A stretch of DNA of 64,000 nt from Pseudomonas sp. URMO17WK12:I2 (GCF_003253735.1 NZ_QKYW01000002.1:458367-522366); one strand, 5' to 3'. Shown: positions 30,326-38,881, counted from the first letter of the stretch. The notes: generated from the sequence alone by a model not told the origin. Numbers and translations: made by a program.

Positions 30326-30825
30326 AGCCGCCGCCATTGATCCGCATGGTCGCCGCCGCGGCGCTGTTATCGAGCGCCATGAACAGCCTGGCAGCCGAGG
30401 CACCGAACAGGGTCGCCGGCACCTGGAACCTGATCACCGCCACGGTGGAGAACAATGGCGTGACGTCCTACCCCTATGGCCCCGAACCGCGGGGCCGATT
30501 GGTATTCACGTCGGATCTGTACTTCGTGGAATTTCTGCATGACCCGCGCATTCCACGCTTTCAATCCAATGAACGGGGCGGCGGCACCGACGCAGAAAAT
30601 CGCGCAGTGATGGCGGGCAGCCTGGCGCTGTACGGGCACTACATCATCGATGCCCGAGGCAACTTCAGTGGCAACACTGTGGAAGGCTCGTCGTTCCCCA
30701 ACTGGATCGGCGACGTGCGAACCACCCGAGACCTGCGCATGGAAGTGCAAGGCGAGCGCATGATCGAAAGCTTCCAGCGCCCTGGCGGTGCCAAAGTCAG
30801 GCTGGTCTTCGAGCGCGCTCGATAA
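30322..30825 (+). CDS. Secreted lipocalin-like domain protein
   Basis: A 167-residue protein with a signal peptide (LIRMVAAAALLSSAMNSLAAEA, cleavage near residue 25) and a lipocalin-like domain: VAGTWNLITATVENNG, then PRGRLVFTSDLYFVEF and ALYGHYIIDARG. Related domains occur as small periplasmic ligand-binding barrels beside dehydrogenases in Pseudomonas. It is translationally coupled to the SDR by an ATGA overlap, so it is probably co-regulated, perhaps handling the same compound. Function is not established. Confidence 0.72.
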   Translation: MKPPPLIRMVAAAALLSSAMNSLAAEAPNRVAGTWNLITATVENNGVTSYPYGPEPRGRLVFTSDLYFVEFLHDPRIPRFQSNERGGGTDAENRAVMAGSLALYGHYIIDARGNFSGNTVEGSSFPNWIGDVRTTRDLRMEVQGERMIESFQRPGGAKVRLVFERAR

Positions 30826-30833
30826 GAAAGGGC

Positions 30834-31316
30834 TCAGCGCGTAATGGTCTGGTTGCCCATGGCACAAAAGCTTTGCGCCTGCTTCCTGGCCGGCAATGCC
30901 CGCAACTGGCTCGAGCACTGTGCCTGACTCGAAGAGCGGCTGACGCTCAACAGCGAGTCATCATCGATGCTGATCAGGTACGGCTGGTTGTAGCGCGGCT
31001 TGTCGTACCAGCCGCTGATCTGCAGGTCGCTATAGGCACAGCGGTAACGCATATGCCCGGTGAACCCCTGGAAGGCATCGCGCCGGAATACATGGTGGTA
31101 CTGCTGCCAGTCGCGCTCGCGCTGGCCCTTGCGCACGGCATCGAGACAGCCCTGCAAGTCGGTGACCTGCGGCTCGTTGAGGAAAATGCTATACGCCAGA
31201 TTGGAGCCGTCCAGATGCGCGGTGGCGACCAGATAAACCTGCCGCTCAGCCGCCTGGGCAGACGCACCCAGCAGTGCCGCTACTACTGCAAACATCCCTG
31301 CTTTGATCAATTGCAT
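30834..31316 (-). CDS. Conserved secreted protein of unknown function
   Basis: A 160-residue protein with a signal peptide (LIKAGMFAVVAALLGASAQA) and four cysteines in the mature chain (GCLDAV, RCAYSD, QCSSQL, FCAMGN), so two disulfides are possible. No family was recognised. It is convergent with the lipocalin gene (8 bp between stops) and lies upstream of tadA in the same direction only after an 86-bp gap. Coding is supported by the clean signal peptide and normal codon use. Confidence 0.6.
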   Translation of the reverse strand: MQLIKAGMFAVVAALLGASAQAAERQVYLVATAHLDGSNLAYSIFLNEPQVTDLQGCLDAVRKGQRERDWQQYHHVFRRDAFQGFTGHMRYRCAYSDLQISGWYDKPRYNQPYLISIDDDSLLSVSRSSSQAQCSSQLRALPARKQAQSFCAMGNQTITR

Positions 31317-31402
31317 GACTCCCTGCCTTAGTTGGTCGGCCTGCGGTACAAATCCTGATCTGCTTGCTGCATCGCCATCATGCGACGCAACCTGAACGAG
31401 GG

Positions 31403-31879
31403 CTATCCCCGCCGCGCCTTGAAAAACGCCCTCAACACCTCACCACATTCCTCGGCCAGCACCCCGCCCTCCACCAGCACACGATGGTTGAGAAACCCCT
31501 GGTCGAAGAACTGGCCGCGGCTTACCGCCATGCCAGCACGGGGTTCGCTGGCGCCGAATACTACGCGTTGCACGCGCGAGTGAACGATAAGCCCCGCGCA
31601 CATGGCGCAGGGTTCCAGGGTCACGTACAGGGTGCTACCCGGCAGGCGGTAGTTGGCGATGGCCTGAGCGGCGGCGCGGATGGCGACCATTTCGGCGTGG
31701 GCGCTGGGATCCGAGGTGGAGATCGGGCAGTTGAAACCGCGGCCGATCACTTCGCCAGCCTGCACCAGCACGGCGCCGACCGGCACTTCGCCGCGCAAAG
31801 CGCCTTCGGCGGCCAGCTCCAGCGCCTCACGCATAAAGCGCTGGTCCTGGCTGCGGTCGATGATCAAGGGGGCTTTCAA
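31403..31879 (-). CDS. tadA: tRNA-specific adenosine deaminase
   Basis: A 158-residue cytidine/deoxycytidylate deaminase-fold enzyme that converts A34 to inosine in tRNA-Arg(ACG). The zinc site is DPSAHAEMVAIR (His, catalytic Glu) and TLEPCAMCAGLIVHSR (two Cys). The only in-frame start that keeps the family N-terminus (IDRSQDQRFMREAL) is a TTG at 31879; ATG at 31834 would cut 15 residues. It begins 15 bp after the stop of the multicopper oxidase gene, so low-level coupled translation is likely. Confidence 0.92.
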   Translation of the reverse strand: MKAPLIIDRSQDQRFMREALELAAEGALRGEVPVGAVLVQAGEVIGRGFNCPISTSDPSAHAEMVAIRAAAQAIANYRLPGSTLYVTLEPCAMCAGLIVHSRVQRVVFGASEPRAGMAVSRGQFFDQGFLNHRVLVEGGVLAEECGEVLRAFFKARRG

Positions 31880-31894
31880 ATCCGGACACTCACG

Positions 31895-33271
31895 TCAGGC
31901 GATCTCGATGGCGGCCATCAGGCCGGTTTCCATATGGTCGATCACATGGCAGTGGAACATCCACACACCGGGGTTATCGGCCACGAAGGCGATGCGTGCG
32001 GTCTCGTTCTTGCCGAGCAGGAAGGTGTCGGTGTAGTACGGCTCGATCTTGCGGCGGTTGGAATCCAGCACCTTGAAGATCAACCCATGCAGGTGAATGG
32101 GGTGCTGGTACTGGGCCATGTTGCGTAGCACGAAGATGTAATGGCCGTCCTTTTTCAGCTTGGCGATGGGCCGGTCGGCGCAGGTCTTGTCGTTGATGTC
32201 CCAGGCCTGGCCGTTGATCTGCCAGTACTTGTAGCGGCCGGCCGCCTCATCCGCAGGCGATGCCAGGGAGGCCGCCCATTCGAAGTTGAAGCGCAGGGTT
32301 TCGGCCTGCGCCAGGTCCGGCTCGGCCACCGGGTTTGCCGGCAGCGCCGGCGGCCACTCGGCGGCGGGCTCGCTGCTGGCGACGGATTTGATGGTGGCCA
32401 GGCGCAGCGGCCCATTGCGCAGCGACAGCTCCTCGCTGCCAACCGCCGGCACCTTGAGCGCCAGGTCGATACGCATGCCCGGGCCCAGCCAGTATTCCTT
32501 GCCCAGGGAGCGCGGCTTTATCGGGTTGCCGTCCAGGGCGTAGATGCGCGCCTCGCCGCCGGAGAGGTTGAGCCGATAGGTAATGGTGCTGTCGACGTTG
32601 ATCAGGCGCAGTCGCACCACTTGCCCAGCCGGCAATTCCAGGGTCGGCAACGACACGCCGTTGATGGTCGACAAACGCCCACGGGTGCCCTCACGGGCGG
32701 CCTCGCGGGGCACGCTGAATTGGGTGAAGGCGCCCTCTTCGTCCACGTGCCAGCTCTTCAGGCACAGGGTGCGCTCGTGGCGAAAACCGCTGGGCTCGCG
32801 CTCCTCGATGATCAGCGGGCCGACCAGCCCTCGACCGAGTTGTTTGGCACTGGATTCGTGGGGGTGGTACCAGTAGCTGCCGGCGTCCGGGGTAACGAAG
32901 CGGTAATCGAAGAACTCCCCCGGCAATACCGGCGCCTGGGACACATAGGGCACACCGTCCATCTCCAGTGGCAGGCGGATGCCGTGCCAGTGGATGGTGG
33001 TGGGCTCGGGCAGGTGATTGATGAAACGCACGCGCAGCTCGTCGCCCTGGCGGCAACGCAGCTCGACACCGGGGGCCTGGCCCCCGAAGGTCCAGGCCGG
33101 GGTGACATGGCCGGGCACCAGTTCGATGTCGTGGGGCGCGGCGATCAGTTCGTAGTCGTGGGTCTTGCGGTCGAACGGGCGCCCCAGCCAATAGCGCGCG
33201 CCGCCGGCGCCGAGACCGACCACGCCAAGGCCGGCCAGACCGCCCAACACCTGTCTACGGGTGAAACTCAT
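31895..33271 (-). CDS. cumA: Multicopper oxidase, CumA-like
   Basis: A 458-residue periplasmic multicopper oxidase. The Tat signal is SFTRRQVLGGLAGLGVVGLG. All copper motifs are present: TIHWHGIRLP, GSYWYHPHESS, YQHPIHLHGLIF and the type 1/3 motif MFHCHVIDHMETGLMA. CumA was linked to Mn(II) oxidation in Pseudomonas putida, though its necessity has been questioned. The match with CumA rests on the N-terminus and on the tadA neighbour, from memory. It would be another client of a Tat system. Confidence 0.85.
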   Translation of the reverse strand: MSFTRRQVLGGLAGLGVVGLGAGGARYWLGRPFDRKTHDYELIAAPHDIELVPGHVTPAWTFGGQAPGVELRCRQGDELRVRFINHLPEPTTIHWHGIRLPLEMDGVPYVSQAPVLPGEFFDYRFVTPDAGSYWYHPHESSAKQLGRGLVGPLIIEEREPSGFRHERTLCLKSWHVDEEGAFTQFSVPREAAREGTRGRLSTINGVSLPTLELPAGQVVRLRLINVDSTITYRLNLSGGEARIYALDGNPIKPRSLGKEYWLGPGMRIDLALKVPAVGSEELSLRNGPLRLATIKSVASSEPAAEWPPALPANPVAEPDLAQAETLRFNFEWAASLASPADEAAGRYKYWQINGQAWDINDKTCADRPIAKLKKDGHYIFVLRNMAQYQHPIHLHGLIFKVLDSNRRKIEPYYTDTFLLGKNETARIAFVADNPGVWMFHCHVIDHMETGLMAAIEIA

Positions 33272-33364
33272 GAAGCCTGCTCCTGAAGCGGGACTGCGGT
33301 GACACTAATCGATGTCTGAATGACTGCGCCTCTGCGGGCGCTAGCAGGCGGTTGATAACCTACC

Positions 33365-33520
33365 TACGTTGCCGGCGCATCGTTAAAAACAGCCTCGAGT
33401 GCGAGCCCAGTCAAAATGCTCATGTACAACTCGTACACTGCGCTTTTTCGGCTGTTTTTGCCTCGTGCCAGCGGCCTCGCTGACGCTTTTCAACGGCCTG
33501 CTGGAGAGCTGCGCACGATA
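33365..33520. repeat. Intergenic element with a long-range stem
   Basis: AAAAACAGCC (33385-33394) pairs perfectly with GGCTGTTTTT (33450-33459). Between them lie TCAAAATGCTCATGTACA and CTCGTACACTGCGCTTTTT. This layout recalls a repetitive intergenic sequence seen in several Pseudomonas genomes (from memory, not searched). It fills most of the 295-bp gap between cumA and the iron-transport genes, where no coding frame is convincing. Confidence 0.45.
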
Positions 33521-33566
33521 CACCTTGCAGGCTGGAGCGTTAAGGGCTGCGCCGGCCCGCTGCCGC

Positions 33567-35141
33567 CTAAGCCCGCCGATAAGCTCGTGTGGTCAGCAGA
33601 TACACCGGCAACCCCGACACCAGCACGATCAGCGCGGCATAGGGCGCAGCGCCGGCGTATTCCAGGTTGCCGGTGTGCGACCAGACCTTGGTGGCCAGGG
33701 TTTCCAGTCCGGTTGGGCCGAGAATCAAGGTGGCGGTCAGCTCTTTCATGCAGTCGAGAAACACCAGCACGAAGCCGGCGCCAATGGCCGGCGAGATGAT
33801 CGGCAAGGTCACCCGCAAAAAGGTGGCAATCGGCGTATGCCCCAGCGTGCGCGCGGCCTCCTCCAGTTGCGGCGAGGCCTTCTCCAGTGCCACGCGAATC
33901 GGTCCCTGGGCCATCGGCATGAACAGCAGCGCATAGGCCAGCAGCAGCAGGATGCTGGTCTGGTACAGGGCCGGCACGTAGCCGAGGGCGAAGAACACCA
34001 GCGACAGGGCGATCACCAGACCTGGCAACGCATGCAGCAGATACGGCAGGCGATCGGCCAGCGTGGCCATGCGCCCGTAGTAGCGCACCACCACCAGGCA
34101 CACCGGCAACGCCAGCAGGCAGCTGAACAAGGCGCCACCAAAGGAATAGGTCAGCGACGACCACAGCGTCTGGGCGATCTCCATTACCGGAAAGCTGGCC
34201 GAGCTGCCCTCGGCGATCCAGAACCCCAGCATCACCAGCGGCACACCGCAGCCAACGGCCACCAGGGCCAGCAACAGCGCTTGCGCGGGCAGGCCCCAAC
34301 GCCCCAGGCACACCCTGGCAGCACTGCGCGCCACGCCCTGGCCGGTACGTGCAAAACCACGCCCACGCAGGCGGAACTCGCCCCACAACAGCAGCATGCA
34401 CAGCCCCAGCAGCAGTGCGGACAGCATCGCCGCGTTGCTACCGCTGAATTCCAGCTCGAACTGCTGGTAGATGGCCGTGGTGAAGGTCTGGTAGCGCATG
34501 ATCGATGGCGCGCCAAACTCAACCAGCATATGCACCGCCACCAGCAGGCTGGTGGCCATCAGCACAGGGCGCAGCAGCGGCAGGGTGACGCGCCAGAACA
34601 CCTCACGGCGACTGCAGCCAAGCATGCGGGCCGACTCTTCGAGAGCCGGGTCGAGGTTGCGCAACACCGCCACCACCGGCAGGTAGATCAGCGGGTATTT
34701 GGACAGGATCATCACCAGCACCGTACCGCCCAGGCCCTCGAACAGCGGGCTGATCGACACCCAGGTAAAGCCGCTGACGAACGAGGGAATGGCGAACGGC
34801 AGGCACAGCAGCACGTTCCAGTGGTTGCGCCAACGCAGGTCACTGCGTTCCACCAGCCAGGCCAGGGCCAGGCCGAGCAGCGCACAGCCCAGGGTCACCA
34901 GCACCATCAGCTTCAGGGTGTTGGCCAGCAGGCCGAACACGAACGGCCGCCACAGCAGCGCGAAAGCTTCATGGGGGCCGACCTGCGCCGCCCGTACCAC
35001 CACGAAGAACAGCGGCAGCGCCGCCAGCAGCAACAACGCCAGCACCGGCAACTGCAGCCAGATCGGTGGAGCCTTGCGCCGACGCGCGCTGACGGTAACC
35101 GCAGGCAGTGGCAGTTCCGGCGTGACCGCCTGAGGCTGCAT
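33567..35141 (-). CDS. hitB: Iron(III) ABC transporter permease (FbpB/HitB-like)
   Basis: A 524-residue fused double permease. Each half has about six membrane helices and an EAA loop: LEESARMLGCSRREVFWRVT and LEEAARTLGHTPIATFLRVT, the sites that dock the ATPase. This duplication is typical of FbpB/SfuB/HitB ferric-iron permeases. It follows the binding-protein gene by 2 bp. No ATPase gene is adjacent; from memory the hitAB locus of P. aeruginosa also lacks one, so an ATPase encoded elsewhere is probably shared. Confidence 0.88.
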   Translation of the reverse strand: MQPQAVTPELPLPAVTVSARRRKAPPIWLQLPVLALLLLAALPLFFVVVRAAQVGPHEAFALLWRPFVFGLLANTLKLMVLVTLGCALLGLALAWLVERSDLRWRNHWNVLLCLPFAIPSFVSGFTWVSISPLFEGLGGTVLVMILSKYPLIYLPVVAVLRNLDPALEESARMLGCSRREVFWRVTLPLLRPVLMATSLLVAVHMLVEFGAPSIMRYQTFTTAIYQQFELEFSGSNAAMLSALLLGLCMLLLWGEFRLRGRGFARTGQGVARSAARVCLGRWGLPAQALLLALVAVGCGVPLVMLGFWIAEGSSASFPVMEIAQTLWSSLTYSFGGALFSCLLALPVCLVVVRYYGRMATLADRLPYLLHALPGLVIALSLVFFALGYVPALYQTSILLLLAYALLFMPMAQGPIRVALEKASPQLEEAARTLGHTPIATFLRVTLPIISPAIGAGFVLVFLDCMKELTATLILGPTGLETLATKVWSHTGNLEYAGAAPYAALIVLVSGLPVYLLTTRAYRRA

Positions 35142-35143
35142 GA

Positions 35144-36163
35144 TCAGTTCATACCTACTTCGCGTTGCAACTCCAGGGCATCCTCGGCCAGGCCGATCTG
35201 CGCCGCGGTGATGGCGGGCGGCTTGAGCTGGTCATAGGGTTTGAGCAGTGGATCGGCCGCCACCTTGGGGTTGACCGGGTACTCGGCGGACTGGGTGAGC
35301 ACGGCCTTCTGGCCCTCCTCGCTGATCATGAAGGCGAGAAACTGCTGCGCTTCTTTCGGGTGCTTGCTGGCCTTGACCACGGCTGCGCCGGAGACGCTCG
35401 ACAGGCCGCCGGCATCGCCATCGGCGAAGTAATGCAGTTTGGATTTCAGCTCGCCTTTCTCTTTCTTCAGCGCCGTCCAGTAATAACTGTTGACCAGCGC
35501 GGCACCAACCTCGCCGTTCTCCACGGCCTTCATGGCGATCACGTTGTTGGTGTAGGTAGAGCCGAAGGCCTTGAGCCCGGTCAGCCATTCCTCAGCGGCT
35601 TCGCGGCCGTTGAGGCGAATGACGGCTGCGGTCTGACCGAGGAACTCGCCACTGCTGGGCACGAAGGCGATCTTGCCCGCCCACTCGGGGTCGGCGACTT
35701 CCAGCACGCTCTTCGGCAACTCGGCCTCGCTGACCAGATCCGGGTTGTAGGCCAGCACGCGCACGCGCGAGGTGATGCCGATCCAGTTGCCGTTGTCATC
35801 GGAGAACTTGGCGTCGATCTGCTTGAGCGTGCTGTCATCGACCTTGGCCAACAGGCCCTGGCTGCCGAGCTTGATCAACGGCGGCGCTTCTTCGGTGTAG
35901 ATGATATCGGCCGGCGAGCGCTCGCCCTCTTCGGCGATCTGGTTGGCCAACTGGCCACCACCGCCCTTGCGAATCAGCACCTTGATGCCGGTCTTCTTCT
36001 CGAAGGCAGCCGCCACGGCCTTGCCGGTGGCCTCGTGCTGGCCGTTGTACAGCGTCAGGGTCACCGGATCCTCGGCATGGGCCACGCCGCTCAGCAGCAG
36101 ACCGCAGGACAGAACGCTGGCGGCGATCACACGCGCCAAGCCGGTTACTGGATGTGCCGACAT
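35144..36163 (-). CDS. hitA: Iron(III) ABC transporter substrate-binding protein
   Basis: A 339-residue periplasmic ferric-binding protein. The signal peptide ends LLLSGVAHAED near residue 30. The mature start VTLTLYNGQHEATGKAVAAA matches FbpA/HitA, with the first iron ligand region near NGQHE and the tandem tyrosines in LVNSYYWTAL that bind Fe(III). The start at 36163 has AGAGGAAG about 8 bases upstream. It forms an operon with the permease. A TATAAT and a Fur-like motif lie upstream. Confidence 0.9.
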   Translation of the reverse strand: MSAHPVTGLARVIAASVLSCGLLLSGVAHAEDPVTLTLYNGQHEATGKAVAAAFEKKTGIKVLIRKGGGGQLANQIAEEGERSPADIIYTEEAPPLIKLGSQGLLAKVDDSTLKQIDAKFSDDNGNWIGITSRVRVLAYNPDLVSEAELPKSVLEVADPEWAGKIAFVPSSGEFLGQTAAVIRLNGREAAEEWLTGLKAFGSTYTNNVIAMKAVENGEVGAALVNSYYWTALKKEKGELKSKLHYFADGDAGGLSSVSGAAVVKASKHPKEAQQFLAFMISEEGQKAVLTQSAEYPVNPKVAADPLLKPYDQLKPPAITAAQIGLAEDALELQREVGMN

Positions 36164-36197
36164 TAACCACTTCCTCTGAAACAAAAAGTTACCCGGG

Positions 36198-36238
36198 ATT
36201 ATACGGGCCAACTGCAGCTGATTCTCAAGTAATCCATT
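36198..36238 (-). promoter_or_regulatory. Promoter of hitAB with a Fur-like motif
   Basis: On the minus strand TATAAT (36203-36198) is preceded by TTGAGA at a 19-bp spacing or GAGAAT at 17 bp. TGAGAATCA, the core of Fur boxes, overlaps the -35. Flanking bases match the 19-bp Fur consensus poorly (about 11 of 19), so iron control is plausible from gene function but weak from sequence. Confidence 0.4.
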
Positions 36239-36281
36239 GCAACAACCTGGCGAGCTGGCCGAATCATCAGGCGCTCGACAA

Positions 36282-36310
36282 GCTACCAAAAGTAAGTTAC
36301 TAATAGTAGG
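36282..36310. promoter_or_regulatory. Candidate TetR operators upstream of the quinone reductase
   Basis: Two adjoining 15-bp motifs, GCTAC-CAAAA-GTAAG (36282-36296) and GTTAC-TAATA-GTAGG (36296-36310), share the pattern YTAC-N5-GTAR with the two better palindromes upstream of the oxidoreductase at 37781-38794. They lie 24 bp before the start at 36334, overlapping the expected promoter. Confidence 0.5.
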
Positions 36311-36333
36311 TCAATCCCATAGAGGTAACCGTC

Positions 36334-36930
36334 ATGCACGCTCTGATCGTCGTTGCGCACCCGGACAAGCATTCCCTGACTCACGCGATTGCTACAGGTA
36401 TCGCCGATGGGCTTGCCAGCAAGGAGTGCAACCACTCGACGGAAATCGCCGATCTTGCTGCGCAAGGTTTCGACCCACGCTTCAACGAGGCGGACATCGC
36501 CCTGTTCCAGCAAAAGGCGTCGGCACCGGCAGACGTCGCCGCCGAACACGCTCGGCTCGAGCGGGCCGACGCGCTGGTGCTGGTCTACCCGATTTACTGG
36601 TGGTCCTTCCCTGCACTGCTCAAAGGCTGGATCGACCGTGTGTTCACCAACGGCTGGGCCTATGCAGAAGCCGACAACGGCAAGGTGGTGAAGAAGCTGC
36701 AGCGCCTGCAGGTTCACCTGGTAGCGGTCGGCGGTGCCGACGCAGGCACCTTTACCCGCCACGGCTATGCCCAGGCGATGCAGACACAGATCGACCATGG
36801 CATCTTCGATTACTGTGGCGCGAAGGTCGCGACCTCGCAGGTTCTGCTGGCCTCCGATCCTGGCTTCCCGGAAGCCCATCTGGAGACGGCGCAAGCGATT
36901 GGCCGTAAGCTGTTCGCCGCGCAACCTTGA
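36334..36930 (+). CDS. NAD(P)H dehydrogenase (quinone), flavodoxin-like fold
   Basis: A 198-residue protein of the NQO1/MdaB/KefF group. It starts HALIVVAHPDKHSLTHAI (FMN/FAD phosphate loop) and has VYPIYWWSFPALLKGWIDRV, the family's isoalloxazine-binding segment, then VGGADAGTFTRHGY. Such enzymes reduce quinones or electrophiles by two electrons and protect against redox cycling. A tetR gene follows after 16 bp in the same operon, so the pair is probably autoregulated through the operator motifs just upstream. Confidence 0.87.
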   Translation: MHALIVVAHPDKHSLTHAIATGIADGLASKECNHSTEIADLAAQGFDPRFNEADIALFQQKASAPADVAAEHARLERADALVLVYPIYWWSFPALLKGWIDRVFTNGWAYAEADNGKVVKKLQRLQVHLVAVGGADAGTFTRHGYAQAMQTQIDHGIFDYCGAKVATSQVLLASDPGFPEAHLETAQAIGRKLFAAQP

Positions 36931-36946
36931 ACAGCCCGGAGTATCG

Positions 36947-37546
36947 ATGAGTCCGCAACCTCCTGTATCGCCCCGTCGCCGCCTGCCCCGGGAGGAGCGC
37001 ACGCGCCAGCTGCTGGAAGTAGCGTGGCAACTGATCGGCGATGAGGGCACCGATGCCCTGACGCTGGGCAAGCTGGCAGAAGCGGCAGGCGTGACCAAGC
37101 CGGTGGTGTACGACCACTTCGGCACCCGCAACGGTCTGTTGGCGGCGCTCTATGAGGATTACGACGAACGCCAGACACGGATCTTCGACGCCGCCATAGA
37201 AGCCGCCGCCGCGAACTTGCAAGAGAAGAGCCGCGTCATCGCCGCCAGCTACGTCAATTGCGTACTGACCCAGGGGCGAGAAATCTCCGACGTGGTAGCG
37301 GCCCTCACCGGCTCGCCGGAACTGGCCGCCGTGAAGAAGCAGTACCAGCATGCCTTCATCGAAAAATGCGCAGCTATCCTGGCGCCCTTCTGCTCTCGCA
37401 AAGGCATCTCGACCGCTAGCCTATGGGCCATGCTCGGCGCCGCTGACGCGCTTTCGGACGCAGCCGTGGCCGGCGATATCAGCGAGAAACAGGCCCAGGA
37501 CGAACTGCAGTCGATCATTCTCGGAATGGTCGAGCGAAGCCGGTAA
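36947..37546 (+). CDS. TetR family transcriptional regulator
   Basis: A 199-residue regulator with N-terminal helix-turn-helix DALTLGKLAEAAGVTKPVVYDHF at about residues 38-60 and an all-helical ligand domain. The start at 36947 gives MSPQPPVSPRRRLPREERTR, a normal TetR entry. It follows the quinone reductase by 16 bp. Shared 15-bp motifs occur upstream of both its own operon and the oxidoreductase at 37781-38794, suggesting a two-unit regulon. The ligand is unknown; a quinone or electrophile is an inference from the target. Confidence 0.88.
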   Translation: MSPQPPVSPRRRLPREERTRQLLEVAWQLIGDEGTDALTLGKLAEAAGVTKPVVYDHFGTRNGLLAALYEDYDERQTRIFDAAIEAAAANLQEKSRVIAASYVNCVLTQGREISDVVAALTGSPELAAVKKQYQHAFIEKCAAILAPFCSRKGISTASLWAMLGAADALSDAAVAGDISEKQAQDELQSIILGMVERSR

Positions 37547-37624
37547 GGCGACCTCGTTCGATGCAACCCCTTTGAGGCTTGCCGAAAGTGCTCTGCGGCA
37601 TTCTTCGACGCGGGACGACTGTGC

Positions 37625-37680
37625 GATGCCACTAAAAAGGCGCGAATCGATTAACGAGCCGCGCCTTTTTTGATTAGCGT
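37625..37680. terminator. Bidirectional terminator, repeat copy 1
   Basis: AAAAAGGCGCG (37635-37645) pairs with CGCGCCTTTTT (37661-37671) across a 15-base loop, with T or A runs on both strands. It serves the tetR operon and the convergent oxidoreductase. The sequence from CGATGCCA to ATTAGCG recurs at 39446-39500 with about 85% identity. Confidence 0.8.
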
Positions 37681-37780
37681 GTCCCTCCACTATTGCCTGC
37701 ACGCAAGGAAGGTCAGCGCAATCAAGGAGCAGCGCCCGAGCAGCATGAAACCGCTCGTTCCCTGCTCCACCCTTGCTGAA

Positions 37781-38794
37781 CTAATCGTCGGTCGGCTGCA
37801 GCTCCCGCAGTTCGCCGCCTTCCTGCTGCAGGCGCTGCAGAAAGCGCGAGCGGTCCAGCAGCTGGTAGGGGAAGTACAGGCCGGGCTTGGTCGGCGCCCC
37901 TCTATCCAGTCCCAGCAAACGCTCGAGCACCATGGTCACGCACAAGGCAGTCAGTAATGCCGCGCCCTTGGGATGCACGACGGCATGCCGGGTGCGCAGC
38001 GGCGTGCCCTGCAGGTCTTCGCCAGCCAGCTCGATGAGGATCTCCGTCGACATCGCCCCACCCTGGCGTCGTGTGGAGCTGACATCGATGGCCATGTTGA
38101 ATTGCACGTTCGGCGCGCTCGTCGCCGCGGCCAGACCGACGACATCGATGGACGAGAACCCCGTGGCGTCGATTGGCGTGCCGTCCACGGCGCGAAAGCG
38201 GGCTTTTGCCTCACCGTCTTCGCGCCATACATAAACGCCATCACGGCGCGTCAGTGCCGCAGGAAGCATCCGGTTCAGGTGCTCGAAGTCGCTGGCGACG
38301 GTCGGCCCGCCCGTATCCTGATCGTCGACCAGAGCACTGAGACGGATCTCATCGATTCGCCCGAACGCCTCGGCGATATGCAGGGTCGACGCCGTCGTCG
38401 CGCCCACCAGCCACTCGTAGCCGAGCACGATGGGTGCGGCGTCGGGCGTGTGCATGAAGGTGGCGATTTCCGGGGCGATCTCGAATACCCCGGAGGAAAT
38501 GCTCAGGTGCGGCACGCGGCGCTTCTGGGCGAAGCGCAGGCCAGCCAGGGCATGATCCATATAGAAGACCACCACCGCGCTGACCGGTTGATCACCGAGG
38601 CCAAGGTCATCGGCAGCGGGATCGGTCACCACCGTCTGCGCATTACCGATTCGCTCGGCAGCTTGCTGGGCCTTGGCAAGATCGCGACCGCCGATCAGCA
38701 AGGGGATGTTTGGATGCTGGGCACGCAGCGCCGCAGCGGTGTGCTTACCGATGGCTCCCGAGCCACCCATCAATAGAATAGGAGCAATAGACAT
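37781..38794 (-). CDS. Saccharopine dehydrogenase-like NAD(P)-binding oxidoreductase
   Basis: A 337-residue protein. It starts with a Rossmann loop, APILLMGGSGAIGKHTAAAL, followed by LLIGGRDLAKAQQAAERIG, as in saccharopine-dehydrogenase and trans-acting enoyl reductase relatives. The middle and C-terminal parts (SSIDVVGLAAATSAPNVQFN, RTRHAVVHPKGAALLTALC) do not indicate a substrate. It is divergent from a PH-domain gene. Two strong palindromes matching the TetR-operator pattern lie 29 and 71 bp upstream, so repression by the neighbouring TetR is likely. Confidence 0.75.
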   Translation of the reverse strand: MSIAPILLMGGSGAIGKHTAAALRAQHPNIPLLIGGRDLAKAQQAAERIGNAQTVVTDPAADDLGLGDQPVSAVVVFYMDHALAGLRFAQKRRVPHLSISSGVFEIAPEIATFMHTPDAAPIVLGYEWLVGATTASTLHIAEAFGRIDEIRLSALVDDQDTGGPTVASDFEHLNRMLPAALTRRDGVYVWREDGEAKARFRAVDGTPIDATGFSSIDVVGLAAATSAPNVQFNMAIDVSSTRRQGGAMSTEILIELAGEDLQGTPLRTRHAVVHPKGAALLTALCVTMVLERLLGLDRGAPTKPGLYFPYQLLDRSRFLQRLQQEGGELRELQPTDD

Positions 38795-38822
38795 ACTGTA
38801 CGTCCTCTGGTTACTGGCTTAA

Positions 38823-38881
38823 CCTACCTTTAGTAGGAACCTGCAACAGAGCCTAGCCCCTTCAACCTACCATTGGTAGGT
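38823..38881. promoter_or_regulatory. Two palindromic operators upstream of the oxidoreductase
   Basis: CCTAC-CTTTA-GTAGG (38823-38837) and ACCTACC-ATT-GGTAGGT (38865-38881) are near-identical palindromes with centres 43 bp apart. The spacing of about four helical turns would place two regulator dimers on the same face. The motif is echoed upstream of the quinone reductase-tetR operon. Confidence 0.65.

Noticed and set aside
33399..35237. 612-codon plus-strand frame rich in Gln, Arg and His
   Set aside because: It is fully antisense to the hitB permease with its clear membrane helices and EAA loops; the composition is typical of shadow frames.
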